Part shown: positions 18,626 to 27,416 of the stretch, one piece after another
Layout of the letters: each line of letters starts with the position of its first letter
Numbering within the stretch: position 1 is the first letter of the stretch
Assembly: GCA_965199905.1 (NCBI GenBank)
Contig: OZ241366.1
Span: 992,001-1,056,000 of the forward strand
Source of the DNA: Ilyomonas sp965199905
Lineage (GTDB): Bacteria > Bacteroidota > Bacteroidia > Chitinophagales > Chitinophagaceae
Length of the DNA stretch: 64,000 bases
Reading direction: 5' to 3'
Position numbers and translations under genes: made by a program
Notes under the pieces: generated by a model
Databases searched by the model: none
What the model was told of the DNA's origin: nothing
Seen by the model: only the letters and a program-made list of their open reading frames with translations

Positions 18626-19213
18626 TTGGAAGCATTTTGCGATGGAGTGTTCGCAATAGCATTAACTCTGTTGATTATCGATATAAAAATTCCATCCACT
18701 ATAAAAATCCACAATACTGCTGACCACTGGTTTGCACTTCAAAGTATTACTCCATCTGTATTAGCCTTCTTTTTAAGCTTCATTATTATCCTCATAACCT
18801 GGGTCAATCATCACAACGGTCTTGCACTGGTTGATAAATCGTCAACTTCTTTTCTTTATACCAACGGGGTTGTCTTGCTGACAGTAGTTTTTATACCCTT
18901 CCCGACATCTTTGGTTGGCGAATACATTTTGACCAATCATGCAGCCCCTGCGGTAGTGCTTTACGATGCCGTATTAGCCATGCAGGGTTTAGCATGGATT
19001 TTATTTACAGGAACAGCGCTTAATAATCAATTAACCAAAAACGAAAAAGCTACCGCGAAAATGGGTATAAACCGTAAACATGCCTACTTAGCGTTCATAT
19101 CATACTCTCTGCTGGCAATAGGTGCAGTATGGTTTCCGTTGACAGTTGCAATAGTTACTACTGTAAGCTGGGGTTTTTGGTTACTGTTTGGAATCCATAT
19201 GGAAAACGACTAA
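18626..19213 (+). CDS. TMEM175-family (DUF1211) potassium channel-like membrane protein, 5' end frameshifted
   Basis: The product has about six transmembrane helices and begins with the family signature in TM1 (LEAFCDGVFAIALTLL; consensus RxxxFSDGVFAIA). The Arg of the motif lies one codon before the only possible in-frame start, a TTG, and the frame is closed by TAA at 18599. Restoring one A in the A run at 18607-18612 would link a GTG at 18594 to give a normal start (TKAEKNPNSRLEAF). So the gene is either truncated by four or more codons or inactivated by a homopolymer deletion. Bacterial TMEM175 proteins form tetrameric K+-permeable channels; no regulator is adjacent. Confidence 0.75.
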   Translation: MEAFCDGVFAIALTLLIIDIKIPSTIKIHNTADHWFALQSITPSVLAFFLSFIIILITWVNHHNGLALVDKSSTSFLYTNGVVLLTVVFIPFPTSLVGEYILTNHAAPAVVLYDAVLAMQGLAWILFTGTALNNQLTKNEKATAKMGINRKHAYLAFISYSLLAIGAVWFPLTVAIVTTVSWGFWLLFGIHMEND

Positions 19214-20100
19214 ATGAATTGAACAAGAATATAGGAATTTATTGGGTGAGCTCATTGAATAGAACAGCAACCGCTAACAAGAGTAATACTTATAGCAGGG
19301 TTGTACGTTACAGCAATCGTAGGCATGTTAACTACGCAGGATAAGGCTACGCTTCGGGGTTTTTTAACGACTTCACCAACACGGTGCGCACCCGATAATA
19401 TGTTCAATTATGTTTTCACAGAACAAGAAAAAAAAGCAAAATCCCTGTTGTATTCACAGTATAAAAAAAAGAATTAGCAATAACAGCTTTGGAAATTTTT
19501 GGCAGCAATAGAAGGTCTATGAATATTTTTATATCCACTTCTCAAAGAGGTTACTATAGATCATCCATAACAATAATTGATGCTTCAGTTTTTACAAAGA
19601 AGATAGTAAACATCAGGAACTGCCTCAACAGAATGTTTATTGATGTTTATCTTACACGCATTTACAACAGTATCAAATGGGCGCTGGAAGAGTTTATCGA
19701 GTTTGCTTCGGTTTGAATTGAAATCTTTTGCCATCGCTATCCAAAACACCGAGCATGTTACTATAAAAAGTAGATTTCAGATAACGTCTCCTATATTTTT
19801 TACTTCTAATTATGACAGCTACTCCAGAAAAGTGTAGCATAACATACTGGCAGCCTATAAAGACACACCCACACCGGATGTGGTGGCATCTTTATAAGCC
19901 ACTACCAATGAACGTTCGGAGTTGAGATATCCGACTACTTCTTTGGCAAACCAGGCTTTCTTTTTCAGATGGATTTGCCACTGCAAACATTAAAGTCGTA
20001 TCAATACCGGTAGAAAAAAATCAAAGTATAAATAAAAGGTTTTCATACGACTAAAGCATCGATTAAGTTGTAACAGACCCTATATTTATACGAAATTTGT
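19214..20100. other. Degenerate region with short open stretches only
   Basis: About 890 bp with no recognisable gene. A plus-strand frame ending at TAG 19475-19477 encodes about 70 residues with one hydrophobic segment (ILIAGLYVTAIVGML) and a Lys-rich tail but has no good start. Minus-strand pieces at about 19860-20000 read like a protein C-terminus (WFAKEVVGYLNSERS, ending GVGVSL-stop) without a usable 5' part. These may be remnants of deleted genes between the TMEM175 and ModE genes; I cannot assign them. Confidence 0.35.
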
Positions 20101-20474
20101 ATGAAAAGCACATCATCAAAAACGCCGAAGTCAAGACCTTCTTTCACCATATCCGGGAATTTGTGGATAGATTGTAAAGGGAAAAAAATTTTCGGTCCGG
20201 GTCCGGCTGAATTGCTCGAGGGTATTGAAAGAACAGGCTCTATCAACCAGGCAGCCAAGGACATGAGTATGTCTTATAAGAAAGCTTGGGAAATCATCAA
20301 TAGATTAAATGATAATTCGTTGAGACCGCTGGTGATAACACAATCCGGTGGAGAAAAAGGGGAGGTTCGGTTGTTACGGAAGAAGCTAAGAGATTACTTC
20401 TGTATCACAAGCAGCTTCGCGAACGGTTTCAGGCTTTTCTGAAAAATGAAACGAAGAATTTAAAAGGAGAATAA
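20101..20474 (+). pseudogene. modE: ModE-type molybdate-responsive regulator, frameshifted
   Basis: The N-terminal 85 residues match the ModE winged-helix domain: FGPGPAELLEGIERTGSINQ, then AAKDMSMSYKKAWEIINRLN and PLVITQSGGEKG. After GGEKG the frame slides into nonsense, while the next frame continues the family sequence (SVVTEEAKRLLLYHKQLRER, then FQAFL) to TAA at 20472-20474. A single G lost from the GGGG at about 20356-20359 explains this. ModE-like short forms lack the TOBE molybdate-binding domain, and none is seen here. It is the regulator expected beside molybdate-uptake and Mo-enzyme genes, so its decay fits the damage to the neighbouring maturation genes. Confidence 0.8.
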
Positions 20475-20509
20475 AGCAACCCGCGTTCGGAAATTTTCAT
20501 AAAATATTT

Positions 20510-20640
20510 CTATTCCGTATGCCCTTTATTCTCTTCTTTTAACACCTTTGAAATAAGGTTATCGAACAAAGAAGTGTCTTCAAATTTTTTCCAGGCAAAA
20601 TATTTTCGAGCGTCGGATACAGAAGAAAGAAACAGGAGTG
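20510..20640 (-). other. Possible C-terminal coding remnant
   Basis: Directly after the stop of the nucleotidyltransferase gene, the same strand shows a protein-like open stretch of about 40 codons (SDARKYFAWKKFEDTSLFDN, then LISKVLKEENKG) ending at TAG (20510-20512), without a start codon. It may be the tail of a lost downstream gene. Not recognised. Confidence 0.3.
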
Positions 20641-20642
20641 AA

Positions 20643-21231
20643 TTAGTTTATTAATCTCCTATAATCTTCCGGTGTATCAATATCAACCGCACCTGGCGGA
20701 AATGAGATAATAGCCACATCATTCATGTGTTCGGTTATAATTCTCTTCCCGCCTTCTGCGCCTCGTAAGGAAAGCAATACATCGAAGTAAGTACGGGTAA
20801 ACAGGGCTGGAACACCAACGATTCTTTTATATTCACAAGCCGCGATTCCTTTACTCATATCATTTCTCTTTGCAATCATTTCTTTCAGCAAGGCGGCGGA
20901 TACAAAGGGCTGATCACAAAGTATGAAAAGGACAGAGGTTAAGTGGGGATGCATTGACAATAAAGCCGAAAGTCCAGCCTGCATAGAACTTGCCATGCCT
21001 TGCTGCCATTGCTCGCGCAAACAATGGTTACCTTATTTTCCGATATCGATGAAACGATATTGTCGTAACCGGCGTCGATTACCACAGTTACGACACCTAT
21101 TTCTGAAGCAATTGCTTCATCAATTGCACGTTGCAACAATGTTTATTTTCAAATATCAGCAACTGCTTAGGTGTTCCTAACCCGGATGAACTTCCTGCGG
21201 CCAGGATGGCGATTCTGCAATCAGCCATTTG
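20643..21231 (-). pseudogene. MocA-like molybdenum cofactor nucleotidyltransferase, frameshifted
   Basis: Three frames together give a MobA/MocA-type NTP transferase, the enzyme that attaches CMP (or GMP) to molybdopterin. The start (ATG at 21231) encodes ILAAGSSSGLGTPKQLL, the nucleotide-binding signature; the next piece is LLQRAIDEAIASEIGVVTVV; the last (from about 21020) has QGMASSMQAGLSALL, FILCDQPFVS and the C-terminal VDIDTPEDY. The first slip lies near 21140, the second near 21015; each needs one extra base. The AAGSSSRLG consensus also has Gly where Arg is usual. Its start overlaps the XdhC stop. In E. coli MocA serves PaoABC directly, so loss of this gene matters for both operons. 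Confidence 0.82.
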
Positions 21232-21452
21232 TATGAATGGTGGTGTCTTTTCTTCGCAATGAAGCTCCGTTTCGTCCGCTCATGACCATCTTTATTTCCG
21301 ATAGTACAGACAATGCAATTTCTTCGGCTGTTTCTGCACCAATGTCCAATCCTGTGGGTCCGTATAAAAATTGCAGCTGCTCTTCCGTAAACGAAATTCC
21401 TTTTTCTTCCAGTTCACCCACCATGCGGTGTAATTTTGTTTTGGGTCCCTAA
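21221..21452 (-). pseudogene. xdhC: XdhC/PaoD-type Mo-enzyme maturation factor, truncated by IS3
   Basis: Only the C-terminal 75 residues remain: the frame enters from the IS at GPKTKLHRMVGELEEKGISF and continues with LYGPTGLDIGAETAEEIALS and an Arg-rich tail ending at TGA 21221. This is the conserved end of XdhC-family proteins, which bind and sulfurate the cofactor and insert it into xanthine dehydrogenase-family enzymes. The N-terminal two thirds, including the NAD-like fold, are gone; on the far side of the IS there is conjugation-gene sequence, not XdhC. The gene is therefore deleted, not merely interrupted. Confidence 0.85.
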
Positions 21453-22646
21453 TGTAAGTACCCCATAAATCAGACAGTAGTTAGCTGATGTTTTTCTTTT
21501 CATCAGCGATATTTTTGTATTCAGATGGTGTCAGATTATCAAGTGCTTCATGAGGTCTTCTGTGGTTGTACTCTTCCATCCATTCAGTCGTTAACAATCT
21601 TACTTCATGCAATTCAAAGAACAGATAAGCATCCAGAACAGCTTCTCTGTACAGCCGGTTGAACCGCTCAATAAAACCATTCTGCATCGGTCTGCCCGGC
21701 TGCGTGTACTGAATGCAAATATGGTTCTGTTCTGCCCACGTTGTCAGTTCATGCGAGGTGAACTCCGGTCCGTTATCCACTCTGATCCTTACCGGTTTGC
21801 CTTGTTCAGCAATCACCCTGTTCAATACTCTTGTCACTCTTTTGGCAGACAAAGAGGTGTCAATCTCAATAGCCAGTGCTTCCCGGGTGCAATCGTCTAT
21901 GATGTTCAGCGTTCTGAACGTTCTTCCACTTACCATGCTGTCACTCATAAAGTCCATGCTCCACGTTTGGTTGATGGCTGTTTCTCTTACCAACAGACGC
22001 TTTATTCTCGCCGGCAGCCGTCTTTTACCCTTTCTTCTTTTGTTCAGCTTCAGCAACTTGTACACCCGGTATACTTTTTTGTGGTTCCAGCTTCTGCCGT
22101 CTCTTTTCAGGTAAGCAAACAGCTTTCTAAAGCCATAACAGGGATGTTTAAAAGCCAGATCCTGCAAGGCTTCTGTGACTTTTGAGTCATCTTTTTCACT
22201 CTTGTAATAATACTGAGACCGGCTTAACCCGGTTACTTTACAGGCTCTCTGAACAGGCAACTTATAGTCTTTGATAATCTCTTCCGTTAATTGCCTTTTG
22301 CCAGAGAGCCCCAGCCTTTTTTTGAGATCACATCTTTTAAAATGGAATGATCCAGGCTCAGCCCGGCATACATCTTTTTCAGCCTGTTGTTCTCTTCTTC
22401 CAGGTCTTTCAACCGCTTTACATCTGAAGCATCCATGCCGCCGTATCTGCTCTTCCAGTTGTAAAACGTAGCTTCGCTAATGCTGTGTTCCCGGCAGAGT
22501 TCCTTCGTGGCTCTGCCCGCTTCCTGTTGCTTCAATATGGCAGGGCAATCTGCGTCTCTGTAAATCTTGAATTCTTCATTGTTTGCAGTTTAAAATTATG
22601 ACTCTTTCTCTAATTCTAAACTGTCCGCTTTTTAGGGATACTTGCA
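21453..22646 (-). mobile_element. IS3-family insertion sequence
   Basis: Imperfect terminal inverted repeats are visible: TGTAAGTACCCC...GACAGT from 21453 and, on the opposite strand from 22646, TGCAAGTATCCC...GACAGT. The element is about 1.19 kb, the usual IS3 size, and encodes overlapping orfA and orfB on the minus strand. No target duplication is evident: the left flank ends TCCCTAA and the right begins CCTGCC. Left flank is xdhC, right flank a conjugation gene. Confidence 0.9.
21481..22579 (-). CDS. IS3 transposase OrfA/OrfB (programmed -1 frameshift; OrfA 5' end damaged)
   Basis: OrfB (to 21481) carries the DDE integrase core: MDFMSDSM, RVDNGPEF and NGFIERFNRLYRE. OrfA has the HTH segment CREHSISEATFYNWKSRYGG and a leucine-zipper-like EEENNRLKKMYAG. 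The two frames meet at an A7 run (22317-22323) read TCA AAA AAA GGC, a standard IS3 -1 slippery site, and the -1 frame continues as GLSGKRQLTEEIIKDYKLP into OrfB. Near the start (ATG at 22579, MKNSRFTETQIAL) the OrfA frame is broken: one base appears lost at about 22545-22550 before ILKQQEAG. The element may thus be non-autonomous. Confidence 0.85.
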
Positions 22647-22838
22647 CCTGCCATAAAGCAATCGACAATGCTGGATGGTGATGCGTTTTTGCTAAAACGA
22701 ATTACCCGTTTTCACAGGTATCTGGATAGCTTGAAAGAATACGATTTAAGTTACTATCAAACAATCGTGAATCAGCGTCCGCACCTTGTTGACAGCCTTA
22801 TCCAAGCAGAACATTTTCTTCAATCAAAAAATTTTTAG
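22647..22838 (+). pseudogene. 3' remnant of an unidentified gene upstream of traM
   Basis: The open frame begins at the edge of the IS and runs 63 codons to TAG at 22836-22838, two bases before the traM start. It is protein-like (MLDGDAFLLKRITRFHRYLD, then YYQTIVNQRPHLVDSLIQAE) but I do not recognise it. Its spacing from traM suggests the last part of a conjugation gene cut off by the IS3. Confidence 0.6.
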
Positions 22839-22840
22839 TC

Positions 22841-24085
22841 ATGAAACAGAATCGCAATGAACTTACCGAAGAGCAAAAAAAGAAGAGAACCTTTCTCTTG
22901 CTACTTCCGGCTTTTATTATCCCTTTTCTCACCTTGTTGTTATGGTCAGTTGGCATCTTGGGAAGTAATGTAGCTATCGCTTCTACAACAGGAGGATTGA
23001 ATGCTCAATTGCCGGATGCGCAACTCAAAGAGAACAAAGCCTGGAATAAGCTTTCGTTTTATGAACAAGCTGACAAAGACTCTCTCAGGTTTCAGGATGA
23101 AGTGAAAAGTGATCCATCTTTGCAAGCACATCGGGACAGCTCTGGCAGCATTGGAGCATTTTCGTACAAACCACTCCCAGACAACTATCAAGACCCTAAT
23201 GAGGTTCGTGTTAATCAAAAGCTTGCGCAACTCAATGCTGCTTTAAACAATAACCCGAATGAAAATCAATATCAGAAGAATGATCAAACAAGTCAAGATC
23301 AAAATCCGGCTGTAAAAGCAGAAGATGTAAACCGGCTTGAACAGATGTTGCAGGCAGTCAATCAGCCCGATTCTGAAAAGGATCCGGAAACCGAACAACT
23401 CAATGGAATGATGGATAAAATATTGGATATCCAGCATCCTGACCGGGTGAAAGAAAGAATCCAGCAAGCATCTGTTGCTAACAAGAAAGCAGCCTATCCG
23501 GTGATGGTTCACTCTGCGGAAAGCTTTGTTTCTCTGTTAGAAAATAACAAACAGAAAAGGGCATCTATAAAAAGTAAAAATGCTTTCTACTCACTATCGA
23601 ATGATACGGCTACTCTTGAACAGGCTGATAATACCTTTTCAGCTACAGTTTATGAAACGCAAACGGTCACTGATGGTTCTCTACTGAAACTGCTTATCAA
23701 GAATGACATTTATGTAAATGGAATTCTCATACCTCAGGGGAATTTTGTGTACGCGCTGGTTTCCTTTGCCACACAGCGGTTAAACCTCGCAGTATCATCT
23801 ATCCGATACCAGAATAAAATTTTACCTGTTGAGCTGGTTGTTTATGATGGCGATGGACTTCCCGGTATTCACATATCGAACATTCAAAAGAGTGACATAG
23901 CTAAGCAATCCGGCAGCGAGGCGATCAGCAATCTTGATATGGGTTCCCTTGACCCGTCTATCGGCGCTCAGGCTGCCACCGCAGGTATAGCAGCCACAAA
24001 AGCGCTGTTGAACAAAAAAGTAAAGGCAATTAAAGTTAGCATTCCCGCAGGCTACAAAATTTTACTCAAAAGCAATTCCAACTGA
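22841..24085 (+). CDS. traM: Conjugative transposon protein TraM
   Basis: This 414-residue Bacteroidetes-type TraM is an inner-membrane-anchored part of the conjugation channel, related in role to VirB10. A single transmembrane helix lies at residues 18-45 (TFLLLLPAFIIPFLTLLLWS), followed by a long Gln/Asn-rich linker with coiled-coil character, and a conserved C-terminal periplasmic domain (DGSLLKLLIKNDIYVNG, GNFVYALVSF, ELVVYDGDGLPGI). The gene appears complete. It is flanked by a truncated gene (left) and an interrupted traN (right), so it is stranded in a dead conjugation operon. Confidence 0.9.
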   Translation: MKQNRNELTEEQKKKRTFLLLLPAFIIPFLTLLLWSVGILGSNVAIASTTGGLNAQLPDAQLKENKAWNKLSFYEQADKDSLRFQDEVKSDPSLQAHRDSSGSIGAFSYKPLPDNYQDPNEVRVNQKLAQLNAALNNNPNENQYQKNDQTSQDQNPAVKAEDVNRLEQMLQAVNQPDSEKDPETEQLNGMMDKILDIQHPDRVKERIQQASVANKKAAYPVMVHSAESFVSLLENNKQKRASIKSKNAFYSLSNDTATLEQADNTFSATVYETQTVTDGSLLKLLIKNDIYVNGILIPQGNFVYALVSFATQRLNLAVSSIRYQNKILPVELVVYDGDGLPGIHISNIQKSDIAKQSGSEAISNLDMGSLDPSIGAQAATAGIAATKALLNKKVKAIKVSIPAGYKILLKSNSN

Positions 24086-24106
24086 ATCACAAATCAAGCG
24101 AACAAT

Positions 24107-24226
24107 TATGAAGTATTTTATTCTTTTAATGTCAGCAGTATGCGCACTATTTAATGAAGCAACTGCGCAATATTTACCTAAGAGTATTGAGCCTTACCGG
24201 ACAACTGTAAGCCATAATAAAGACAG
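24107..24226 (+). pseudogene. traN: traN 5' fragment
   Basis: A signal peptide (MKYFILLMSAVCALFNEATA) and the start of the mature protein (SIEPYRTTVSHNK) are present before the frame runs into the insertion sequence at about 24227. The continuation is at 25462. TraN is the VirB9-like periplasmic/outer-membrane component of the Bacteroidetes conjugation machine. Confidence 0.8.
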
Positions 24227-25461
24227 GGTTAATGGACAAAAGTAATGGTAAAAATGGCTGAGAGTGAATGCAGGCTTATGTTTGCTGTCATTTAAGTTTA
24301 TGAATAAAAAATCTGCTTTTATTGCGGTTCAAAAATCACGTCCAAATACGGTTATGCCAAAGGCAAACAGCGATACAAATGCCAGGTGTGCGGCAAGCAG
24401 TTTATAGCCCGCCGCCACTGTCTTGACAATGCGCAGATTTGGGAAGCCTATACTGCCGGCAAGCAAACGTATGGTCAACTGGCACAGCAATATGGCTGTT
24501 CGGTAAAAACCATTCAGCGCCGCATAGATTTCTTTACACCATCGCCCAATACCACCTTTGAGGCGGTTGCCAATGTAGTGATGGACACGACTTATTTCGG
24601 GCGTTGCTTTGGAGTGATGGTCTTTAAGGATAGTATCAGCGGCAAGTGCCTGTATAAGCAGTACGTAAAAAATGAAACCAACAAGCTCTACTTATCCGGC
24701 ATAGCAGAAATCAGCAGAAGGGGAATAAAGGTACAGGCAATCATCTGTGACGGGCGCAAAGGTTTGTTTCAGTTATTCGGTACTATCCCTGTTCAGATGT
24801 GCCAGTTTCACCAGGTGCAGATCATTAACCGCTATCTTACCAGAAAGCCTAAAACACAAGCTGCTATTGAGCTTCGTGCTTTATCACTTACGCTGGTCAA
24901 AAGCGATAAAGCAGCTTTCAGCGCAGCACTGGCGCATTGGCAGCACAGATGGGAAGACTATCTGAAGGAACGAACCCTACATCCGCTTACGCAAAAAAGC
25001 CATTATACCCATAAACGGCTCAGAAGCGCATGGCTGAGCTTGAAAAGAAATCTTTCGTGGCTGTTTGTTTTTGAGCAGCATAAAGAGCTGATGATACCCA
25101 ATACCACTAATGCGCTGGATGGCTCCTTCTCTGATTTAAAGAATAAACTCAGGAACCATAACGGCTTATCCATAGCCCGCAAGAAGAAGCTGATAGATGG
25201 GTTTTTTAAGGCATAAGGCACGATAAAATAAAGACTTACCCTGTTGTTACAGCGGTAAGCCTTTGAATGACACTTTTATCGTGCATCAGTTTATCCCTTG
25301 GCTGGTTGCTCCCCAGCAGAGCCTGCCTCCGTTTTGACTGATAAAAACAAAATTATCACCTCCGTTCAATAGGATCATTAAAAGCCAAAAATAAACACCA
25401 TTACTTTTGTCCATTAGCGCCCATCACACCCTCAAACACCATTACTTTTGTCCATTACACC
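24227..25461 (+). mobile_element. IS256-variant (Zn-ribbon, IS1249-like) insertion in traN
   Basis: The element is bounded by the inverted repeat TAATGGACAAAAGTAATGGT (24230-24249) and its complement (25438-25457), probably extended by GG at each end. The right end is present twice: the same 20 bp also occurs at 25397-25416, 41 bp further in. Flanking traN sequence shows TAAAGACA on the left and TAAAACCA on the right, an imperfect match that could be a worn 8-bp target duplication. Rejoining the flanks restores traN (SHNK-TSNLIF). Confidence 0.85.
24300..25216 (+). pseudogene. IS256-family Zn-binding variant transposase, frame broken at start
   Basis: The long frame (usable only from GTG 24386) contains a C-terminal part of a zinc ribbon (YKCQVCGKQF), an HTH (GQLAQQYGCSVKTIQRRI) and a transposase core with VVMDTTYFG and IICDGRKGLFQLF. 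The first half of the zinc ribbon (ICFYCGSK) lies in this frame upstream, but the only ATG, at 24300 (MNKKS), is one base out of phase: loss of one A from the run at 24306-24311 explains it. A -1 slip at AAA AAA would restore it, yet the preceding T makes this a poor slippery site. The element is probably inactive. Confidence 0.75.
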
Positions 25462-26179
25462 TAAAACCAGCAATTTAATTTTCACATCTTCTATCAAGAG
25501 TGTAGATCGTGGAAGCGAGAATGTTCTTGCGCAGAAAGCGTCGGGAATCGAAAACATTCTTCAATTAAAAGCCGGACAAGAAAATTTCAGAGAGACAAAT
25601 ATAACCGTGGTTACGGCTGACGGACATTTCTACTCATTTGCGGTCAGCTACAATTCTAATCCCGGTACTCTCAACTATTCTTTTGTAAGCGATAGCAGCG
25701 AAAAAGCGATTGTAGCCAATCAGCCGATGACAAGCGTTTCATATAACAAGATTGCTAAACAGATTTTACATCAAAAATCATCAATACACAAAATTGCAGT
25801 GGTTGAGAACGTGTGGCTTGGGCTGAATAATCTTTTTATAAAGGACAATATGCTGTGGCTGCATATTACTATCTCCAATAATAGCCTGATACCGTTCCAT
25901 CCTGCATTTCTCCGGGTGTTTATACAGGATAGGAAACAGGTAAAGAATACGGCCATTCAGCAAAGCGAAATAACGCCATTGATTCCAGTGTCTTTACAAA
26001 CGATAGATGCCCATTCCGCTCAATCTTATGTATTTGTCTGCTATCCTTTTTCAGTACCGGATACCAGGCATTTGATTATTCAAGCAGGTGAAGCGGAAGG
26101 TAGCCGGCAACTCACGTTAGAACTGACGCGCCGTATCATGAAGAAAATAAAACCATTACCTCAAATAATTAATAACTAA
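25462..26179 (+). pseudogene. traN: traN 3' fragment
   Basis: About 238 codons continue TraN after the insertion: TSNLIFTSSIKSVDRGSENV is a family hallmark, followed by NITVVTADGHFYSFAVSYN and a C-terminal beta-rich domain ending PLPQIINN. The frame is clean to TAA at 26177-26179. A TTG at 25448 inside the IS end could start translation, but the signal peptide would be missing. The gene would be intact if the IS256-type element were removed. Confidence 0.85.
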
Positions 26180-26188
26180 AAACAGATA

Positions 26189-27270
26189 AGTACCCTGTCA
26201 AAATTATCTACTAATTAACTTTTTTAAAGTTGATGAATAAATTTTTACCGATGGCATGTAAAATAAGCATCGTTGCATAGCAAAGTTGTTCATCGGTTTC
26301 ATAGTCTTTGGTTTGTATCCATCTGGCTTTCATTTCTTTCCAAAGTCTTTCAATAATATTTAAATGGGGTGAGTAAGGGGGCAGATAAAAAATAAATAAT
26401 TGCCTTTTTGCCCATACTTTTTGCACCGCTTTCATTGCTTTTGACTGATGAACTTTTGCATTATCCAATACAATAACCGTGTGCTTTTTTATCTGATAAG
26501 AAAACTCATTTATTTTTTCGATGATAAAGTTGGTGGTAATGGTTTCGTAAGTGGTCGCATGCTCAAACTGATTCTCTCTTGTTATGATTCCAAAACAATT
26601 GATACGCTTGCCTTTAGCTGACTTTATACTAATGTTTTCATCTTTAAACTGCCAGCCATAAGGCACATAGCCTTCTTCCGATATTTGTACCTCATCGCCA
26701 TAATACAAATCAATTTCTGACTTGCCATAACGTTGTTCTAATAACTGAAGTTCCTGTAGTTTATAGTCATAAAATTCTTTATCACATCCGCCTTTAGGTC
26801 GTTTTCTTATTCGCTTGTAACAGCAGTGATGACTTTTAAAAAACGCGTCAGCGTTTCGTTACTCATCTTCTTACCTGTACTTTCTTCAATAATCTGGCGG
26901 GCTTGTGATAATCGTTGCCGCTCTTGTTCTATGGCTGCTCTTACTATACTTACATGTTCGTCTGCCAATATTGGCTTTCTGCCCTGTCCTGGCTTTGTGC
27001 GTAACCCTGTTATGCCATTGCTGTCATAACGGTTCAGCCAATTATAAACACTTGCCATATTGCTGCCTGAAATAACAGCAATATCTTTTGCCGGATAACC
27101 TTCTGACTTTAACAGAACCATTTGGCAGCGTTGGCGAAAACTGTGATTTGAATCCGTTTTATATAGATGTTCCAACGCTTGCTTAGCTTCTTTGCTTAGT
27201 ACTATTTCTTTGATTTTTCTTGACACACTGTTTTAACGTCTTTAATTCTATTTAATTTTGACAGGGTACT
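26189..27270 (-). mobile_element. IS630-family element (copy a)
   Basis: Ends are AGTACCCTGTCAAAATTA (26189 onward) and its complement ending at 27270. A TA dinucleotide flanks both sides (26187-26188 and 27271-27272), the normal IS630/Tc1 target duplication. It landed between traN and the next gene, in the sequence AACAGATATCATGAACC. Confidence 0.92.
26211..27226 (-). CDS. IS630 transposase in two frames joined by a U UUU UUA slippery site
   Basis: The first frame (27226 to 26807) has helix-turn-helix segments (VISGSNMASVYNWLNRYD) and ends shortly after TRFLKVITAVTSE. The second (to 26211) has the DDE core: YYGDEVQI, VIVLDNAKVH and NIIERLWKEMK. At the overlap the coding strand reads CGT TTT TTA AAA, a perfect X XXY YYZ heptamer (T TTT TTA) in the zero frame. 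A -1 slip gives FLKSHHCCYKRIRKRPKGGC, which matches IS630 protein order and runs unbroken into the second frame. So the split is probably programmed, producing a protein of about 335 residues. Confidence 0.9.
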
Positions 27271-27274
27271 TATC

Positions 27275-27416
27275 ATGAACCAGGTAAATTTTGAGTATTT
27301 GAAAGAGCAATTAAAGAATACCGGCTTTGGTGAAAATCTGGGTGAAACTTTATCTGAGAAGATGAAAGAAAATAAACCCGAGTTTCAGCTTGACATGACA
27401 CGGAAACTCGGAACTA
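27275..27416 (+). pseudogene. Mobile-element gene of unknown function, 5' part, cut by IS630
   Basis: ATG at 27275 opens a frame (MNQVNFEYLKEQLKNTGFGE, then LSEKMKENKPEFQLDMTRKL) that resembles a protein found in Bacteroidetes mobile elements beside conjugation genes; I do not know its function. It runs into the IS630 at 27417. Removing the IS and one TA copy restores the codon AGT and the frame at 28624. Confidence 0.6.

Noticed and set aside
19489..19837. Two overlapping plus-strand frames of 65-75 codons
   Set aside because: No motif or ribosome site; they lie in a degenerate region with similar short frames on both strands.
26211..27226. IS630 copy a called as two pseudogene halves
   Set aside because: A perfect U UUU UUA slippery heptamer in the correct phase makes programmed frameshifting more likely than mutation.
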